Of a stretch of DNA of 64,000 nt, positions 52,520 to 62,710 are shown in pieces. Position 1 is the first letter of the stretch, and the number at the start of each line of letters is the position of its first letter. Below the pieces are notes generated by a model. The model did not search any database and was not told the DNA's origin. It saw only the letters and a list, made by a program, of their open reading frames with translations. A program made the translations under genes and the position numbers. The DNA is from Tetrapisispora phaffii CBS 4417 (lineage: Eukaryota; Ascomycota; Saccharomycetes; Saccharomycetales; Saccharomycetaceae): contig NC_016521.1 in the NCBI RefSeq assembly GCF_000236905.1, forward strand, positions 868,001 through 932,000. The letters run 5' to 3'.

Positions 52520-54184
52520 ATGACTACTTTTACTGATTTTATTCTCCTAAGGAATACAAACTATAAAGGGGCTCTATATGACAAATTCCCAAAGATATAC
52601 AATGTTTATTTCATTGCTATTATTTCATGTCTATCTGGTTTAATGTTCGGTTTTGATATTTCATCAATGTCTTCAATGATTGGTACGGAAGGTTACATTG
52701 AATATTTTGGTACTCCAGACTCTACTACTCAAGGTGGTATTACTGCATCCATGGCTGCTGGTTCTCTAGGTGGCGCTCTTGTCTCTCCAAAATTCTCTGA
52801 CGCTTTCGGTAGAAGAGTATCTTTACATTTATGTGCCGCTTTCTGGATCATCGGTGCTATTATTCAATGTGCTTCTCAAAATGTTGGCATGTTAGTTGCC
52901 GGTAGAGTAATTTCTGGTATTGGTATCGGTTTCGGTTCTTCAACTGCTCCAGTTTATTGTTCTGAAGTTTCTCCACCAAAAATCAGAGGTACTATTGCTG
53001 GTATTTTCCAATTTTCTGTCACTCTCGGTATTATGATTTTATTCTATATCGGTTATGGTTGTCACTTCATACAATCTGATGCTGCATTTAGAGTTACTTG
53101 GGGTCTCCAACTTGTTCCAGGTGTTATATTATTAATCTTCACTTTCTTTTTACCAGAATCTCCAAGATGGTTAGCAACTCATGATCGTTTTGATGAAGCT
53201 AAATTCGTTGTCGCTAAAGTTGGCGCCAAAGGTGATATTCATGATCCTGAAGTTAAACTTCAATGTCAAGAAATTAGAGAACAAGCTTTAATTGACAAGG
53301 AAGCTGATGCTTTTACATACTTCGATTTATTCAGAAAGAAGACCATAAGAAAGACTATTGTTGGTATGTCCGCACAAATGTGGCAACAATTATGTGGTAT
53401 GAATGTTATGATGTACTATATTGTCTACATTTTCCAAATGGCCGGTTACTCTGGTAACACCCTTTTAGTTTCTGGTTCAATTCAATATGTTTTAAATGTC
53501 GTCATGACCATCCCAGCATTATTCTTAGTCGACAAAGTTGGTAGAAGACCAATTTTAATAATCGGCGGTATCTTCATGTTCTCCTGGTTATTTGCTGTCG
53601 CTGGTCTATTAGCTACTTACTCTGTTCCTGCTCCAAATGGGTTTAATGGTGATGATACTGTCCGTATCAGAATCCCAGATAGCGAACCTGCTGCTGCCAA
53701 AGGTGTTATTGCTTGTTGTTACTTATTCGTCTGTTCATTCGCCCCAACCTGGGGTATTGGTATCTGGATTTATTGCTCTGAAATTTTCAACAATGTTGAA
53801 AGAGCTAAGGGTTCTGCTTTATCCGCTAGTGTTAACTGGGCATTCAACTTTGCATTAGCAATGTTTGTCCCATCTGCATTCAAAAACATCACATGGAAGA
53901 CCTACATAATTTTTGGTGTCTTCTCCGTAGCTCTAACTATTCAAACATTCCTCATGTTCCCAGAAACCAAAGGTAAAACATTAGAAGAGATTGACATGAT
54001 GTGGGCAGCCAACATTCCAGCTTGGAAAACTGCTAGCTTCGAACCTGTATTACCAGAAATTGATTTATCCACTGATGATCAAAAACAAGGTAGTCAAGAC
54101 TTTGACTCTAATGTTAACCATGTTGAGGATGAAAAACAAGTAGTATACCATAATGATATTGCTGACGATGTCTCTTCCTTATAA
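52520..54184 (+). CDS. HGT1: HGT1-type high-affinity glucose transporter
   Basis: This 12-helix sugar porter of the major facilitator superfamily closely resembles Kluyveromyces lactis Hgt1 (551 residues), a high-affinity glucose/galactose permease, and not the S. cerevisiae Hxt group. The 554-residue product shares the start layout (FILLRNTNYKGALYDKFPKIY), GLMFGFDISSMSSMIGT, PESPRWLATHDR, QMWQQLCGMNVMMYYIVYIF, WGIGIWIYCSEIFNNVERAK and PETKGKTLEEID. The hydrophilic tail is acidic. Codon use is biased, which suggests strong expression. Rgt1- and Mig1-type sites upstream fit glucose control. S. cerevisiae has no Hgt1 ortholog, to my knowledge. Its symbol is by similarity. Confidence 0.9.
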   Translation: MTTFTDFILLRNTNYKGALYDKFPKIYNVYFIAIISCLSGLMFGFDISSMSSMIGTEGYIEYFGTPDSTTQGGITASMAAGSLGGALVSPKFSDAFGRRVSLHLCAAFWIIGAIIQCASQNVGMLVAGRVISGIGIGFGSSTAPVYCSEVSPPKIRGTIAGIFQFSVTLGIMILFYIGYGCHFIQSDAAFRVTWGLQLVPGVILLIFTFFLPESPRWLATHDRFDEAKFVVAKVGAKGDIHDPEVKLQCQEIREQALIDKEADAFTYFDLFRKKTIRKTIVGMSAQMWQQLCGMNVMMYYIVYIFQMAGYSGNTLLVSGSIQYVLNVVMTIPALFLVDKVGRRPILIIGGIFMFSWLFAVAGLLATYSVPAPNGFNGDDTVRIRIPDSEPAAAKGVIACCYLFVCSFAPTWGIGIWIYCSEIFNNVERAKGSALSASVNWAFNFALAMFVPSAFKNITWKTYIIFGVFSVALTIQTFLMFPETKGKTLEEIDMMWAANIPAWKTASFEPVLPEIDLSTDDQKQGSQDFDSNVNHVEDEKQVVYHNDIADDVSSL

Positions 54185-54609
54185 AAGAAATAAACCGTTT
54201 AATATTTATACTGGTATAAAATGCTCGACAATACATGTTTTCGATAATATTCTAAAAAAATAACGAACATTATTATACCTTTCCGAAGTAAATATTTCAA
54301 TTACTAGAGTTTGTCGACAGACTCGTTTCCAAAATGTTGAGATATGTGAATCTACTTTTTATATAATAATATTTAATTATTTTAATGATAAAAAACTAAT
54401 ACTAAAATTTGATTTCTTTTCAATTCAATTAACTTACATATATTGTCATTTTTATTTACTGACACTTTAAAATGAATCTTTTATTTTATATTTACCAAAA
54501 GTTCTATTTTAAGAATTTTGGACGGCAATTATTTTCCATTTTAAATTTTGATAAATAGATTTTTTATTATATTACATTATAAAAGCTACTAAACATATCT
54601 ATCTTCTTT
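54185..54609. other. Convergent spacer HGT1-GLC3
   Basis: The 425-bp A+T-rich spacer lies between two 3' ends. No gene is visible. Confidence 0.7.
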
Positions 54610-56733
54610 TCATTTATCTAACGCTAAAATCATTGCAGTTCTACTTGGAATATATACTTGTAGATAGTTGTTTCTATCATTCCATTTTTCATTAGTGGTA
54701 AAAAAACTGGACTTTTCATCAATTCTGTTATGACCACCAAACTCTGGTTTGTCTGTGTTCAAAATAATTTTATATTTACCTGGCACCTCGACACCAATTC
54801 TATAGTCATTGAAGCTTTTCTTTGGATTGAAATTAAACAAAAATAACAATCCATTTCTTTCATAAACAATAACTTTATCGCCTTCATGTTTTAATGAGAT
54901 GTACGCTTGTGGAGTATTCAACCATTGGTAGCTCCCTTCTGTATGTTGCATCGCTTTATCAAAGTTATACAAATGTTGATAACGCAACAAATTGTCATCC
55001 ACTAAGTTGAATTGCCTACGAGCATAATGATAACTGTCATTGTTGTTCACATTCGGAAAATCTAACCACTCAGGGTGTCCAAATTCATTACCTTCAAAAT
55101 TCAAATACGCTTCACCACCTAAAGAATCAGTAATCAATCTAATCATTTTATGTAGTGCAATACCACGGTCAATCACTGGTGTAGTTTCTTTCAATATTGT
55201 CATGCCTGTATACATTTCGGCATCCATTAACCAAAATGCTAACGTCTTATCTCCAACCAAAGCTTGGTCATGCGATTCACAGTATGCAACTACTTTTTCA
55301 CCATGTCTTCTATTGGTCAAAGTAAATGCTATATGTCCCATGTCCCAATCTTCATCTTTCTTTTCCTTTAATAACTTAATCCACATATCCGGTAAAGCCA
55401 TTGCCAGTCTATAGTCAAAGCCTACGCCACCGATATCTCTTGGTAGACATAGTGTTGGGTATCCTGAAACATCCTCTGCGATTGTTATGGCTTGATTTGG
55501 TAACAACTCATGCACTAAATCATTGGCCAACATCAGATAAGCTAAGGCTTCATGATCCACGTGTGATCTTTCCTTAGATAAATATTCGTTGTAATCACCA
55601 CTAAAGGCACCATTTTCGCCAACACCATGATGAACATATAACATGGAGGTTACACCATCAAATCTGAAGCCATCGAATTGATAAACATCGATATAGAATG
55701 CTAGATTTGCCAATAAAAATCTTTGGACTTCAAATTTACCGTAGTTAAATAATCTTGAATCCCATAATGGATGCTCACCTCTGCCTGAAGTAAGAGAATG
55801 GAACATATGATGATCAGAACCGTCAAACATATTTAAACCATCTTCTACATTTTTTGAGGCATGACTATGGACAACATCCAATAAAACTATTATCCCCATA
55901 GAATGTGCAGTATCAATCAATTCTTTCAAGTCCTCAGGGGTACCAAATCTTGAAGAGATCGCAAAGAAGTTTGTAACTTGATAACCAAATGATGCATAGT
56001 AGGCATGTTCCATTATTGCCATTAGTTGAATACAATTGTAACCTAAATCTCTAATTCTTGGTAAAACATTTTGGGTGAAGTTTTTGTAAGAGGCAACTGT
56101 TGGCTCTGGTGAAGAGATACCAATATGAGCTTCATAAATTCTTAATGAATCCTTCGTTAAGTTAAAAGTTGGTCTTTTACTTTTGAATATATAAGGGTTC
56201 TCAGGATTCCAAAATCTACCTTCATAAATAGGACCGTACTTTTTGACGGTTTCTTTGTCTGGTTGTGTAGATCTTGTGATCCAAGCAGGCAATCTATAAA
56301 TCTTTTCACCGTTATTAAGTACAAACATTACCTTGATTTTAGAATCGTGTTTAATTGCATAAGACGTACTACCATTTTCAACAATGGGTTTCACTACAAT
56401 CTTAAAATTTCCAAAATCATCAAACCTAGTCAACTCGTGTGTGGATTCATTCCAGTTATTAAAATCACCAATTAAATAAGCCTTTGCAGCATTTGGACAC
56501 CATTCTTGATAAACAATCTCTTTTGTTTGCGAGTCCACATGTAGCCCATACGTCTTATAAGAGTCTCTTGCAAACTCCTTCAACGAGATCTCTTTCCCAT
56601 CACTTGTCGAGTGTTGAATATCATACTTATATTTATCAGCCAAGTATCTTCTTTCTGACAAAACATTTGCCCAAGGTTTCAACCAAGAGTCGAAGTCTAC
56701 AACACCTTTAACATTTTCTGGAACTTCCGACAT
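54610..56733 (-). CDS. GLC3: Glc3, 1,4-alpha-glucan (glycogen) branching enzyme
   Basis: Glc3 makes the alpha-1,6 branches of glycogen by cutting and moving alpha-1,4 chains in the cytosol. The 707-residue protein (704 in S. cerevisiae) has an N-terminal carbohydrate-binding module-48 region (about 60-165, with [18 protein letters not shown]), a GH13 subfamily 8 barrel and a C-terminal all-beta domain. The catalytic residues lie in DGFRFDGV (nucleophile Asp about 350), [10 protein letters not shown] (acid Glu about 420) and [11 protein letters not shown] (Asp about 488). All are present. Two AGGGG stress elements lie upstream. With GTT3, PMP2 and PXP1 it repeats the gene order of S. cerevisiae YEL011W-YEL020C. 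Confidence 0.98.
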   Translation of the reverse strand: MSEVPENVKGVVDFDSWLKPWANVLSERRYLADKYKYDIQHSTSDGKEISLKEFARDSYKTYGLHVDSQTKEIVYQEWCPNAAKAYLIGDFNNWNESTHELTRFDDFGNFKIVVKPIVENGSTSYAIKHDSKIKVMFVLNNGEKIYRLPAWITRSTQPDKETVKKYGPIYEGRFWNPENPYIFKSKRPTFNLTKDSLRIYEAHIGISSPEPTVASYKNFTQNVLPRIRDLGYNCIQLMAIMEHAYYASFGYQVTNFFAISSRFGTPEDLKELIDTAHSMGIIVLLDVVHSHASKNVEDGLNMFDGSDHHMFHSLTSGRGEHPLWDSRLFNYGKFEVQRFLLANLAFYIDVYQFDGFRFDGVTSMLYVHHGVGENGAFSGDYNEYLSKERSHVDHEALAYLMLANDLVHELLPNQAITIAEDVSGYPTLCLPRDIGGVGFDYRLAMALPDMWIKLLKEKKDEDWDMGHIAFTLTNRRHGEKVVAYCESHDQALVGDKTLAFWLMDAEMYTGMTILKETTPVIDRGIALHKMIRLITDSLGGEAYLNFEGNEFGHPEWLDFPNVNNNDSYHYARRQFNLVDDNLLRYQHLYNFDKAMQHTEGSYQWLNTPQAYISLKHEGDKVIVYERNGLLFLFNFNPKKSFNDYRIGVEVPGKYKIILNTDKPEFGGHNRIDEKSSFFTTNEKWNDRNNYLQVYIPSRTAMILALDK

Positions 56734-57733
56734 ATTGTATACGTTGCTTTGTAATTTATGGATGTTCTACTGAGAAATATAGTTTTCATAAACCAATTAA
56801 ATACTGTAATACAAAGAGAAGAAGGGCAATTACAATAGTTGCCAGTTATCATGCACTTATATAGGAATAATCGAAAGTCATGGTTGCAACAAAAATACAT
56901 GAAAAGAAAATCAGCCATGCACACATGCCATCGAATCTTAAGTTACTAGTGACTATACATATTCCATTGTTCGAAATGAAACAGAAGTATTCGTCTGAAC
57001 TGCTCTTGCTACTTCATGTAGACCTCTTCCAGGACTACTGGAGGAAAGGAGGAGAACAAGTGGAGAGAAGGCATCATAAGATATATGGTTGCGACAATAA
57101 CCCAGACGATGATTGCTTAATCTAGGTTGCTTCATGCAATCAATAAGAGTAGAACCGACCTTTTGGTAGAAACAAGGATAGTTGTTGTAAGGATAATTGC
57201 GCAATTCGATTGCCTGATGGTGATGATTCTTCAAGGATGACTTTGCTCTCGGTTGAGAACGTTTGTTTTATTGCTTGGTTCCTTTACATGTCGCGCTGCT
57301 CTGGCAGAGGGGTGAGAACCAACCAGCGCGTTTCGACGCTGGTTAGCGGGGAAGGGGTGGTGGGTTGATGGTAGTGAAGCAAAGCTAGTGGATTCTAAGA
57401 ATACTGAAATGAGTGAGTGAACGAGTATAACAACATTTTTCTTGTTGCATTTGATATATTCTATATGTGTATTTAGTGGGTGTCGTTTCCATTTGGAAGA
57501 TTTACCATGCGGTTGCTTCGCGAGAGCCTCGAGAGAGAAAGCGATAGACTGATGCACAGACCCACATACACAGCTATATTTAAATACGTGGTTATTTTAA
57601 TGTTACAATGGTTGGTTACTTAATTTTATTTAGTTTTCTATTCTTGAACTGACGTACAAGTGCAGTGGAATCAGACTAGCACACAGGTTGATAAAAAAAC
57701 TGTAGCGTCTTGAGAGGCTGAACTAGGATCGAT
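56734..57733. other. GLC3 promoter and GTT3 downstream region
   Basis: The 1-kb spacer contains stress-response-type AGGGG motifs at 57308-57312 and 57353-57357 and, between them, an 8-bp-arm dyad (57321-57344). Several short frames cross it on both strands without family resemblance. Confidence 0.6.
57308..57357. promoter_or_regulatory. Two STRE motifs flanking a dyad upstream of GLC3
   Basis: AGGGG at 57308-57312 and 57353-57357 are Msn2/Msn4 stress-element cores. Between them AACCAGCG (57321-57328) and CGCTGGTT (57337-57344) form an exact inverted repeat. The block lies about 575-625 bp upstream of the GLC3 ATG. Glycogen genes are Msn2/4 targets in S. cerevisiae. Confidence 0.5.
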
Positions 57734-58687
57734 TTAAAAAATATATAACGTCAATACACAGCCAACGAGACCAATGAATAACGGCAATTGGCCCAGGGCG
57801 TCTTTGTATAGTTCCGCAAATGTGCGTAGTTCTTCGTAGTGACAAAGACTTTTTGGAATCTGCAGAGCTTGAGAGTGACCCGATAGGGTGTAGGCAAAGC
57901 CAATTTTGACTACTGAGAAGATCATTGGGTCGAATTCCATTGAAGGTAAGTCGTATCTTATAAAATTAAAATAGTAGCTCACTAGACACGGAATGGCAAT
58001 AGCCACTGTGAACCACAACAGAATGTTTGGAACCACTATCATTAAATTTTCTTTCACATCCAAATCGTCACAAGCTGGGTAATGAGACAGAAGATATTTG
58101 AAGAATATAGTGAATTCTACTAAATGCAGAATAAATGCGATAGAATAGACGGTTGATAAATAGTCTTGCACGTTTTCGTTCCATTGTTGTAGCTTCAAGA
58201 CGATTCTTTGCAACGGAGTGTGCTCTTCCATGGCTAACAAATCATCCAGTTCGCTTTGCAGCTCATCCGCATCCAGAGCATCTTCGTCTTCCAGGTCTTC
58301 ATCCGAACGATACACGTACTCCTCGTCTTCTTGAGAATGGATACCTTCATCGTCGGCAGTTTTCTTTGGCAACAGTCTTGTGAAGTCGATGAAATTCGAC
58401 ATTTTACTCCTGTTTGCCTCATTTGAATCGTCAAGTGAGGCCGAGTCGTCTTCTTCTTTCTTCAGTTCCTTCCCATCATGTTTCTGGTTGGAATAGAATT
58501 CAACCAGTTCTGGGTACTCGAGCACATCGTCCAGTGGAGTGTCCAAAGTCTTCAAATGATTCTCCAACAAGCCGATAAGTTCCGTTTTCTTCAACGAATA
58601 GGGAATATCATTGACTTTTAATTTTTCAATTAAATCCAAGATGGCTGTTTTATTCCATCTGCTGAATACTGATTTCTTGGTGCTCAT
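57734..58687 (-). CDS. GTT3: Gtt3-like membrane protein with SAP-type N-terminus
   Basis: This is the ortholog, by position and layout, of S. cerevisiae Gtt3 (YEL017W, 337 residues), a membrane protein reported to associate with glutathione transferases; its molecular function is unknown. The 317-residue product has a SAP-like helix pair at about 10-45 (NKTAILDLIEKLKVNDIPYS), a strongly acidic middle (about 110-150), and hydrophobic segments at about 185-205, 220-245 and 300-317 at the very C-terminus. The frame opens upstream to a TTG at 58696, so the ATG at 58687 (MSTKKSVFSRW) is the start. Divergence from PMP2 is the same as in S. cerevisiae. Confidence 0.85.
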   Translation of the reverse strand: MSTKKSVFSRWNKTAILDLIEKLKVNDIPYSLKKTELIGLLENHLKTLDTPLDDVLEYPELVEFYSNQKHDGKELKKEEDDSASLDDSNEANRSKMSNFIDFTRLLPKKTADDEGIHSQEDEEYVYRSDEDLEDEDALDADELQSELDDLLAMEEHTPLQRIVLKLQQWNENVQDYLSTVYSIAFILHLVEFTIFFKYLLSHYPACDDLDVKENLMIVVPNILLWFTVAIAIPCLVSYYFNFIRYDLPSMEFDPMIFSVVKIGFAYTLSGHSQALQIPKSLCHYEELRTFAELYKDALGQLPLFIGLVGCVLTLYIF

Positions 58688-59382
58688 TATTGGCAAGGGT
58701 GCTTACAAGGCTGTGTGATCGCTGGGTGCTCAAAAGGGAAAAGCAAGACTCAAGAAGTGGTATCTAGATATATAGCAATTAGTTTATAACAATCACAGAC
58801 CTGATGTATCAGTTGCCATAACCGACTTGTTTTGATGCGTACGTAACAGGATGTTGAGCATTGTCACAGTAAGCAACAAAACGAGACGTGGCATTACCCG
58901 GGGGGACCAAGCAAGTTAGAGAGGGGGGGTGGGGTCCTGAACTAGAACCCACCACCCTTAACCACACCGTCACTGCTGCAAAGTGTGCTATGTCATAAAC
59001 CCAACGCCCCATGTTGTGTTGTCAGAAAAGACCTGTTTCCAATCTAAACATATAAACCTACACAGAGTCGGCGTCGACGGGGGCACGTATGCGTGCAAGT
59101 ACATATCCGTTCTCACGACGATCGTCCAACACCACAAAACCATGAAAATGCGAAATACGAAACCGTTAATGAAGGCCACACCGCGCCGTGTTTCTCTTCC
59201 CTGCAATTCGTTTCGTTTCGTTTTTGTTTTTGTTGTTACTGCGTTAGGGAGACCCACTACCCAATAGTCTTCTGGGTCGACCGGTTTGAGTGGTTTTTAC
59301 CGTTTCCGGACATGACAATAACAATCAACTGCAACGGGGTCTCGCCTAAAACGGCATACGACGGAATGTGGAACACCACACC

Positions 59383-59411
59383 AGCGCGACATGCCCGCAA
59401 GCGCGACATGC
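59383..59411. repeat. Direct repeat AGCGCGACATGC, 17-bp period
   Basis: AGCGCGACATGC occurs exactly at 59383-59394 and 59400-59411. The word is G+C-rich and unlikely by chance in this A+T-rich genome. It may be a paired protein-binding site for PMP2 or GTT3. Confidence 0.85.
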
Positions 59412-59521
59412 GCCATTTCGTTGCGCAGTTTTCCGCGAACACGCACCCACTCGCACTCCCTCGCTCTGTTTCCTTTCTTTTCTCGGAACAACCGTCAACA
59501 AAACAACTCAATTGCTCGCTG

Positions 59522-59564
59522 GCATGCATACATCTTGCCTCACACGGGCAAGATGTATGCATGC
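59522..59564. repeat. Perfect hairpin with 18-bp arms
   Basis: GCATGCATACATCTTGCC (59522-59539) is followed after a 7-base loop (TCACACG) by its exact reverse complement (59547-59564). It lies about 340 bp upstream of PMP2. Its role is unknown. Confidence 0.95.
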
Positions 59565-59737
59565 TCTGTGCTATCAGCAATGTCGCAAAACATATGCAAC
59601 GTGATGTATATGTGTAACTGGAACTATCTACATGCTCACCGTCGTCGTGAAAATTTTCCCTTCACCTATTAATAATGACATGTATACCTATCATCAAGCT
59701 CGCAACATTTTTCTCTTTCTTATCGTTCTGGAATTAC

Positions 59738-59745
59738 TATAAATA
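59738..59745 (+). promoter_or_regulatory. TATA box of PMP2
   Basis: TATAAATA lies 159 bp upstream of the PMP2 ATG and fits the yeast TATA consensus TATAWAWR. Strongly expressed yeast genes often have such a box. Confidence 0.6.
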
Positions 59746-59903
59746 CAATTGCATATTTGACTTGTGATTGTCTTCTCTTTTGTGCCGTTTCCAACTTTTC
59801 TCTGTCGGCTCGTTCTTGCACAGTTACAGGAGAACTACACACTTTCGTTTGGATTTTTTTAAATTAACAAAACTAATCAATCGCAAAAAAAAATAAAATA
59901 AAA

Positions 59904-60026
59904 ATGACTTTACCAGGTGGTGTTATCTTAGTTTTCATTTTGGTCGGTTTGGCTGTTATCGCTATCTTGGCTACTATCGCCTACAGAAAATGGCAAGCTA
60001 GACAAAAGGGTTTACAGAGATTTTAA
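59904..60026 (+). CDS. PMP2: Pmp1/Pmp2-type proteolipid of the plasma-membrane H+-ATPase
   Basis: This small single-helix proteolipid binds and modulates Pma1, the plasma-membrane proton pump. The product is only 40 residues: MTLPGGVILVFILVGLAV starts the hydrophobic segment (about 5-27) and the basic cytosolic tail has RKWQARQKGLQRF. It differs from S. cerevisiae Pmp1 at only a few positions. Pmp1 and Pmp2 are sister copies; its place beside GTT3 matches PMP2 (YEL017C-A), while the 40-residue length equals Pmp1. Codon use is highly biased, and a TATA box precedes it. It is short enough to be missed by length-limited gene calls. Confidence 0.97.
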   Translation: MTLPGGVILVFILVGLAVIAILATIAYRKWQARQKGLQRF

Positions 60027-60982
60027 ATTTACAAGAGAAATTAAAAAATATTTATTGTACGTCAATGAATAATAATTTCAAAAATATAAAACCACTTATA
60101 AACTCTAATACTTTAATACCCCAGAACATAAATATGTTTTATTAACAACTTAAAAATATTCGTTTTTAAAAACATTTAAGACTATATGATAAAGATAAAT
60201 ATTGTTGTTGTTGTGCAAAAATAAATTAATGTGGATTTTTTAACGTTTTGGTATAAAAAGATTTTCAAATAATGAATTGTGTCTTTTCTTGCTATAGTTT
60301 CTAAAGAACCTGTGGTAAGGAAATACAAAAAAATATTCTAAGAATCTATTTCTAGTCGCTGCTTTTTATTTTCATACGGTTGCCTTTTCTCTCTCTCTCT
60401 TGATTACGTGAAGTTCATGATTCAGTCATGAAAGTTTGGATTTTACAAGTGACTTTAAGAAATACATCGATTTGGAAAATGTGTGTCCTCCTAATCGATT
60501 CTTTTAGTTACAAAATCCAAGTCTCATCTCTCTAACATGCTCTTCTCTATTAAAGCCAGAAAAAAATTGCAAACAAATAAAAGATATTGGTCGCTGAAGG
60601 ATCTTTGCATCTACTTCAATGTGCGGTTTTCTTCTTCATGGATTGCTAATTGTGTGTCTAGCTATTCGTGAGAAAAAAATTCCTATAAGTTACATTTCAC
60701 AGTACCCAAGATTCGATTATTATCTTATGTTATGCTTCGAAAAGTCAGCTTGTGGATTTAGTTCTTATTATATATACCCTTTGAATTAATTCTAAAACAT
60801 CCATTTTATTTATATAGTATATTATATACCTTTTTAAGTAATAATGAATAAAAAGAATTCTTCAAATTATTTTAAACGTTTTTTTTCATTCCTTCCATAC
60901 ATAAAAAAGTGCCATGACTGATATTAAAACAATAACCTGAAAGTACTAACAGAAAGCAAGCTCAGAGAAACAAATCAAATAA
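60027..60982. other. PMP2-PXP1 intergenic region
   Basis: The 956-bp A+T-rich spacer has a (CT)n run near 60388-60400 and a small dyad TTCATGA-TTCAG-TCATGAA (60414-60432). No gene is visible. EAF5 and MMS21, present between these genes in S. cerevisiae, are absent. Confidence 0.6.
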
Positions 60983-62710
60983 ATGTCAGGTATATCTGTT
61001 CCTGATTACATCTCAACTGTACTCAAAAAGTATGATATCGATACTGTCTTCGGGATAGTGGGTATCCCCATAGTGGAGTTAGCAGAATCATTTATCACTA
61101 ATGGAATAAAATTTATTTCATTTAGAAATGAACAAAGTGCATCATATGCTGCATCGCTATACGGCTATTTGAATAACAAACCAGGTGTGTTATTAACTGT
61201 TGGTGGTCCAGGTCTAATACACGCATTAGCTGGGATATATAATTCAATTGAAAATAACTGGCCCCTGATAGTAATCACAGGGGGTATAGAGTCACAACAA
61301 AAATATAAGAATGGATTCCAAGAATTAAACCACATTGCTCTATTGAATAGTTATATGAAGTTCACAGGCGAATTATCAACAGAGAATATCGATCTCTTGG
61401 TTTACGAATCAATGAGAAACTCAATGTTGAGTCCCAAGGGTGTATCATTCCTGGAGATTCCCGGCGACTTAATTCATAAATCAGTGGGAAAAAACATCGG
61501 TGACAGTTTGGCTAAACATAAACCAATTTTAGTCGATGCATTGACGTTTATACCTAATGATGATATCCTCTTGGAGACGGCAAAATTTCTATATGATGCA
61601 ATGCGAAAAAGGGATCAGAATATGTTGGTTATTGTCGGTAAAGGAGCCATTGGGGCTAGTTCGGCATTAAGACATTTCATAAACTGTTTTAACTTACCTT
61701 TTTTGCCAACTCCAATGGCAAAGGGCATAATAGAAGATTCCAATGAACTAAATGTCTCTAGTGGAAGATCAATGGCTTTAAAGGATGCAGATGTGATATT
61801 AGTATTTGGTGCAAAACTGAATTGGATATTACACTATGGTGACACTCCAAAATTTAAAGACAACGTGAAATTTATACAAGTTGATAATAATACAAAAACA
61901 ATCGGGTTAAATAATCAAAGAGGTTTACAAAATTCGTTAATAGGTGATATCGAATCAACTGTTAAGAAATTAACTATGATGATTAACCATTTACAAAACG
62001 GTCAAATGATAACCTACAAGGGCCTTTCGAAAGCTATCAAAGAAAAAATCTTGTCTAATGCAATCAAATTAAATGAAAAAGAGAATGCAACTCCTAGAGT
62101 CGTTCCTAATGCAAATTCCTTGAACTATAATGTAGTCTTTGGCAGATTAAAAACTTTATTCAAAGACGAGGAAACTATCTTGGTGACAGAAGGTGCAAAC
62201 ACAATGGATGTTGCTAGAATTTCTTTCCCAACTGATTTCCCACAACATAGAATAGATTGTGGTACTTTAGCCACAATGGGCATTGGTTTAGGCTATGCTA
62301 TTTCGACGAAATTGTCAAAACCAAATAAATCAGTTGTTTTAATTCAGGGTGACTCTGCATTTGGCTTTTCAGGTTTGGAATTAGAGACTTCAGTAAGATT
62401 TAACCTTGGGCTGATCGTTGTCATCATGAATAATAGTGGTATTTACCACGGAACCACGAAGGATCATTACTTAAAGGGCAAATATGCACCTCCAACCATC
62501 CTTTCACAAAACTGTAGATACGATATAGTTGGCAAAGGGTTAGGTTGTGCTGGGTACTTAATCACCAATCTCGATGAACTAACCAAATATTTCAAACTTG
62601 CAATGATTAGATCAATCAAGTACAAAGAAACTAGTGTCCTAAATGTTCTCATTGAACCTGGTAAACAAGGAAAATTAGAATTTGGATGGCAATCCAAACC
62701 GCGTCTCTAG
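60983..62710 (+). CDS. PXP1: Pxp1-like thiamine-diphosphate enzyme
   Basis: This thiamine-diphosphate-dependent enzyme is orthologous to S. cerevisiae YEL020C (Pxp1, 560 residues), a peroxisomal protein similar to oxalyl-CoA decarboxylase and 2-hydroxyacyl-CoA lyase; the substrate in yeast is not settled. The 575-residue product has the three-domain layout: pyrimidine-binding domain with the catalytic Glu in SFRNEQSA (Glu50) and LLTVGGPGLIHALAG, a central Rossmann-like domain, and the diphosphate domain with the metal motif GDSAFGFSG ... MNNSG. The C-terminus KPRL is at best a degenerate PTS1 signal. Synteny with GTT3 and PMP2 supports the assignment. Confidence 0.92.
   Translation: MSGISVPDYISTVLKKYDIDTVFGIVGIPIVELAESFITNGIKFISFRNEQSASYAASLYGYLNNKPGVLLTVGGPGLIHALAGIYNSIENNWPLIVITGGIESQQKYKNGFQELNHIALLNSYMKFTGELSTENIDLLVYESMRNSMLSPKGVSFLEIPGDLIHKSVGKNIGDSLAKHKPILVDALTFIPNDDILLETAKFLYDAMRKRDQNMLVIVGKGAIGASSALRHFINCFNLPFLPTPMAKGIIEDSNELNVSSGRSMALKDADVILVFGAKLNWILHYGDTPKFKDNVKFIQVDNNTKTIGLNNQRGLQNSLIGDIESTVKKLTMMINHLQNGQMITYKGLSKAIKEKILSNAIKLNEKENATPRVVPNANSLNYNVVFGRLKTLFKDEETILVTEGANTMDVARISFPTDFPQHRIDCGTLATMGIGLGYAISTKLSKPNKSVVLIQGDSAFGFSGLELETSVRFNLGLIVVIMNNSGIYHGTTKDHYLKGKYAPPTILSQNCRYDIVGKGLGCAGYLITNLDELTKYFKLAMIRSIKYKETSVLNVLIEPGKQGKLEFGWQSKPRL

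Larger units (their letters stand above)
58688..59903. other. Divergent GTT3/PMP2 region, partly G+C-rich
   Basis: The 1.2-kb spacer is notably G+C-rich for this window between about 58850 and 59570, which makes many chance open frames on both strands. It contains a 12-bp direct repeat (59383-59411), a hairpin with 18-bp arms (59522-59564) and the PMP2 TATA box. I see no credible gene apart from its flanks. Confidence 0.6.

Noticed and set aside
59093..59617. Overlapping frames of 60-174 codons on both strands
   Set aside because: They overlap each other in a G+C-rich spacer with few stops; none has family resemblance, and the hairpin and repeat structure crosses them.
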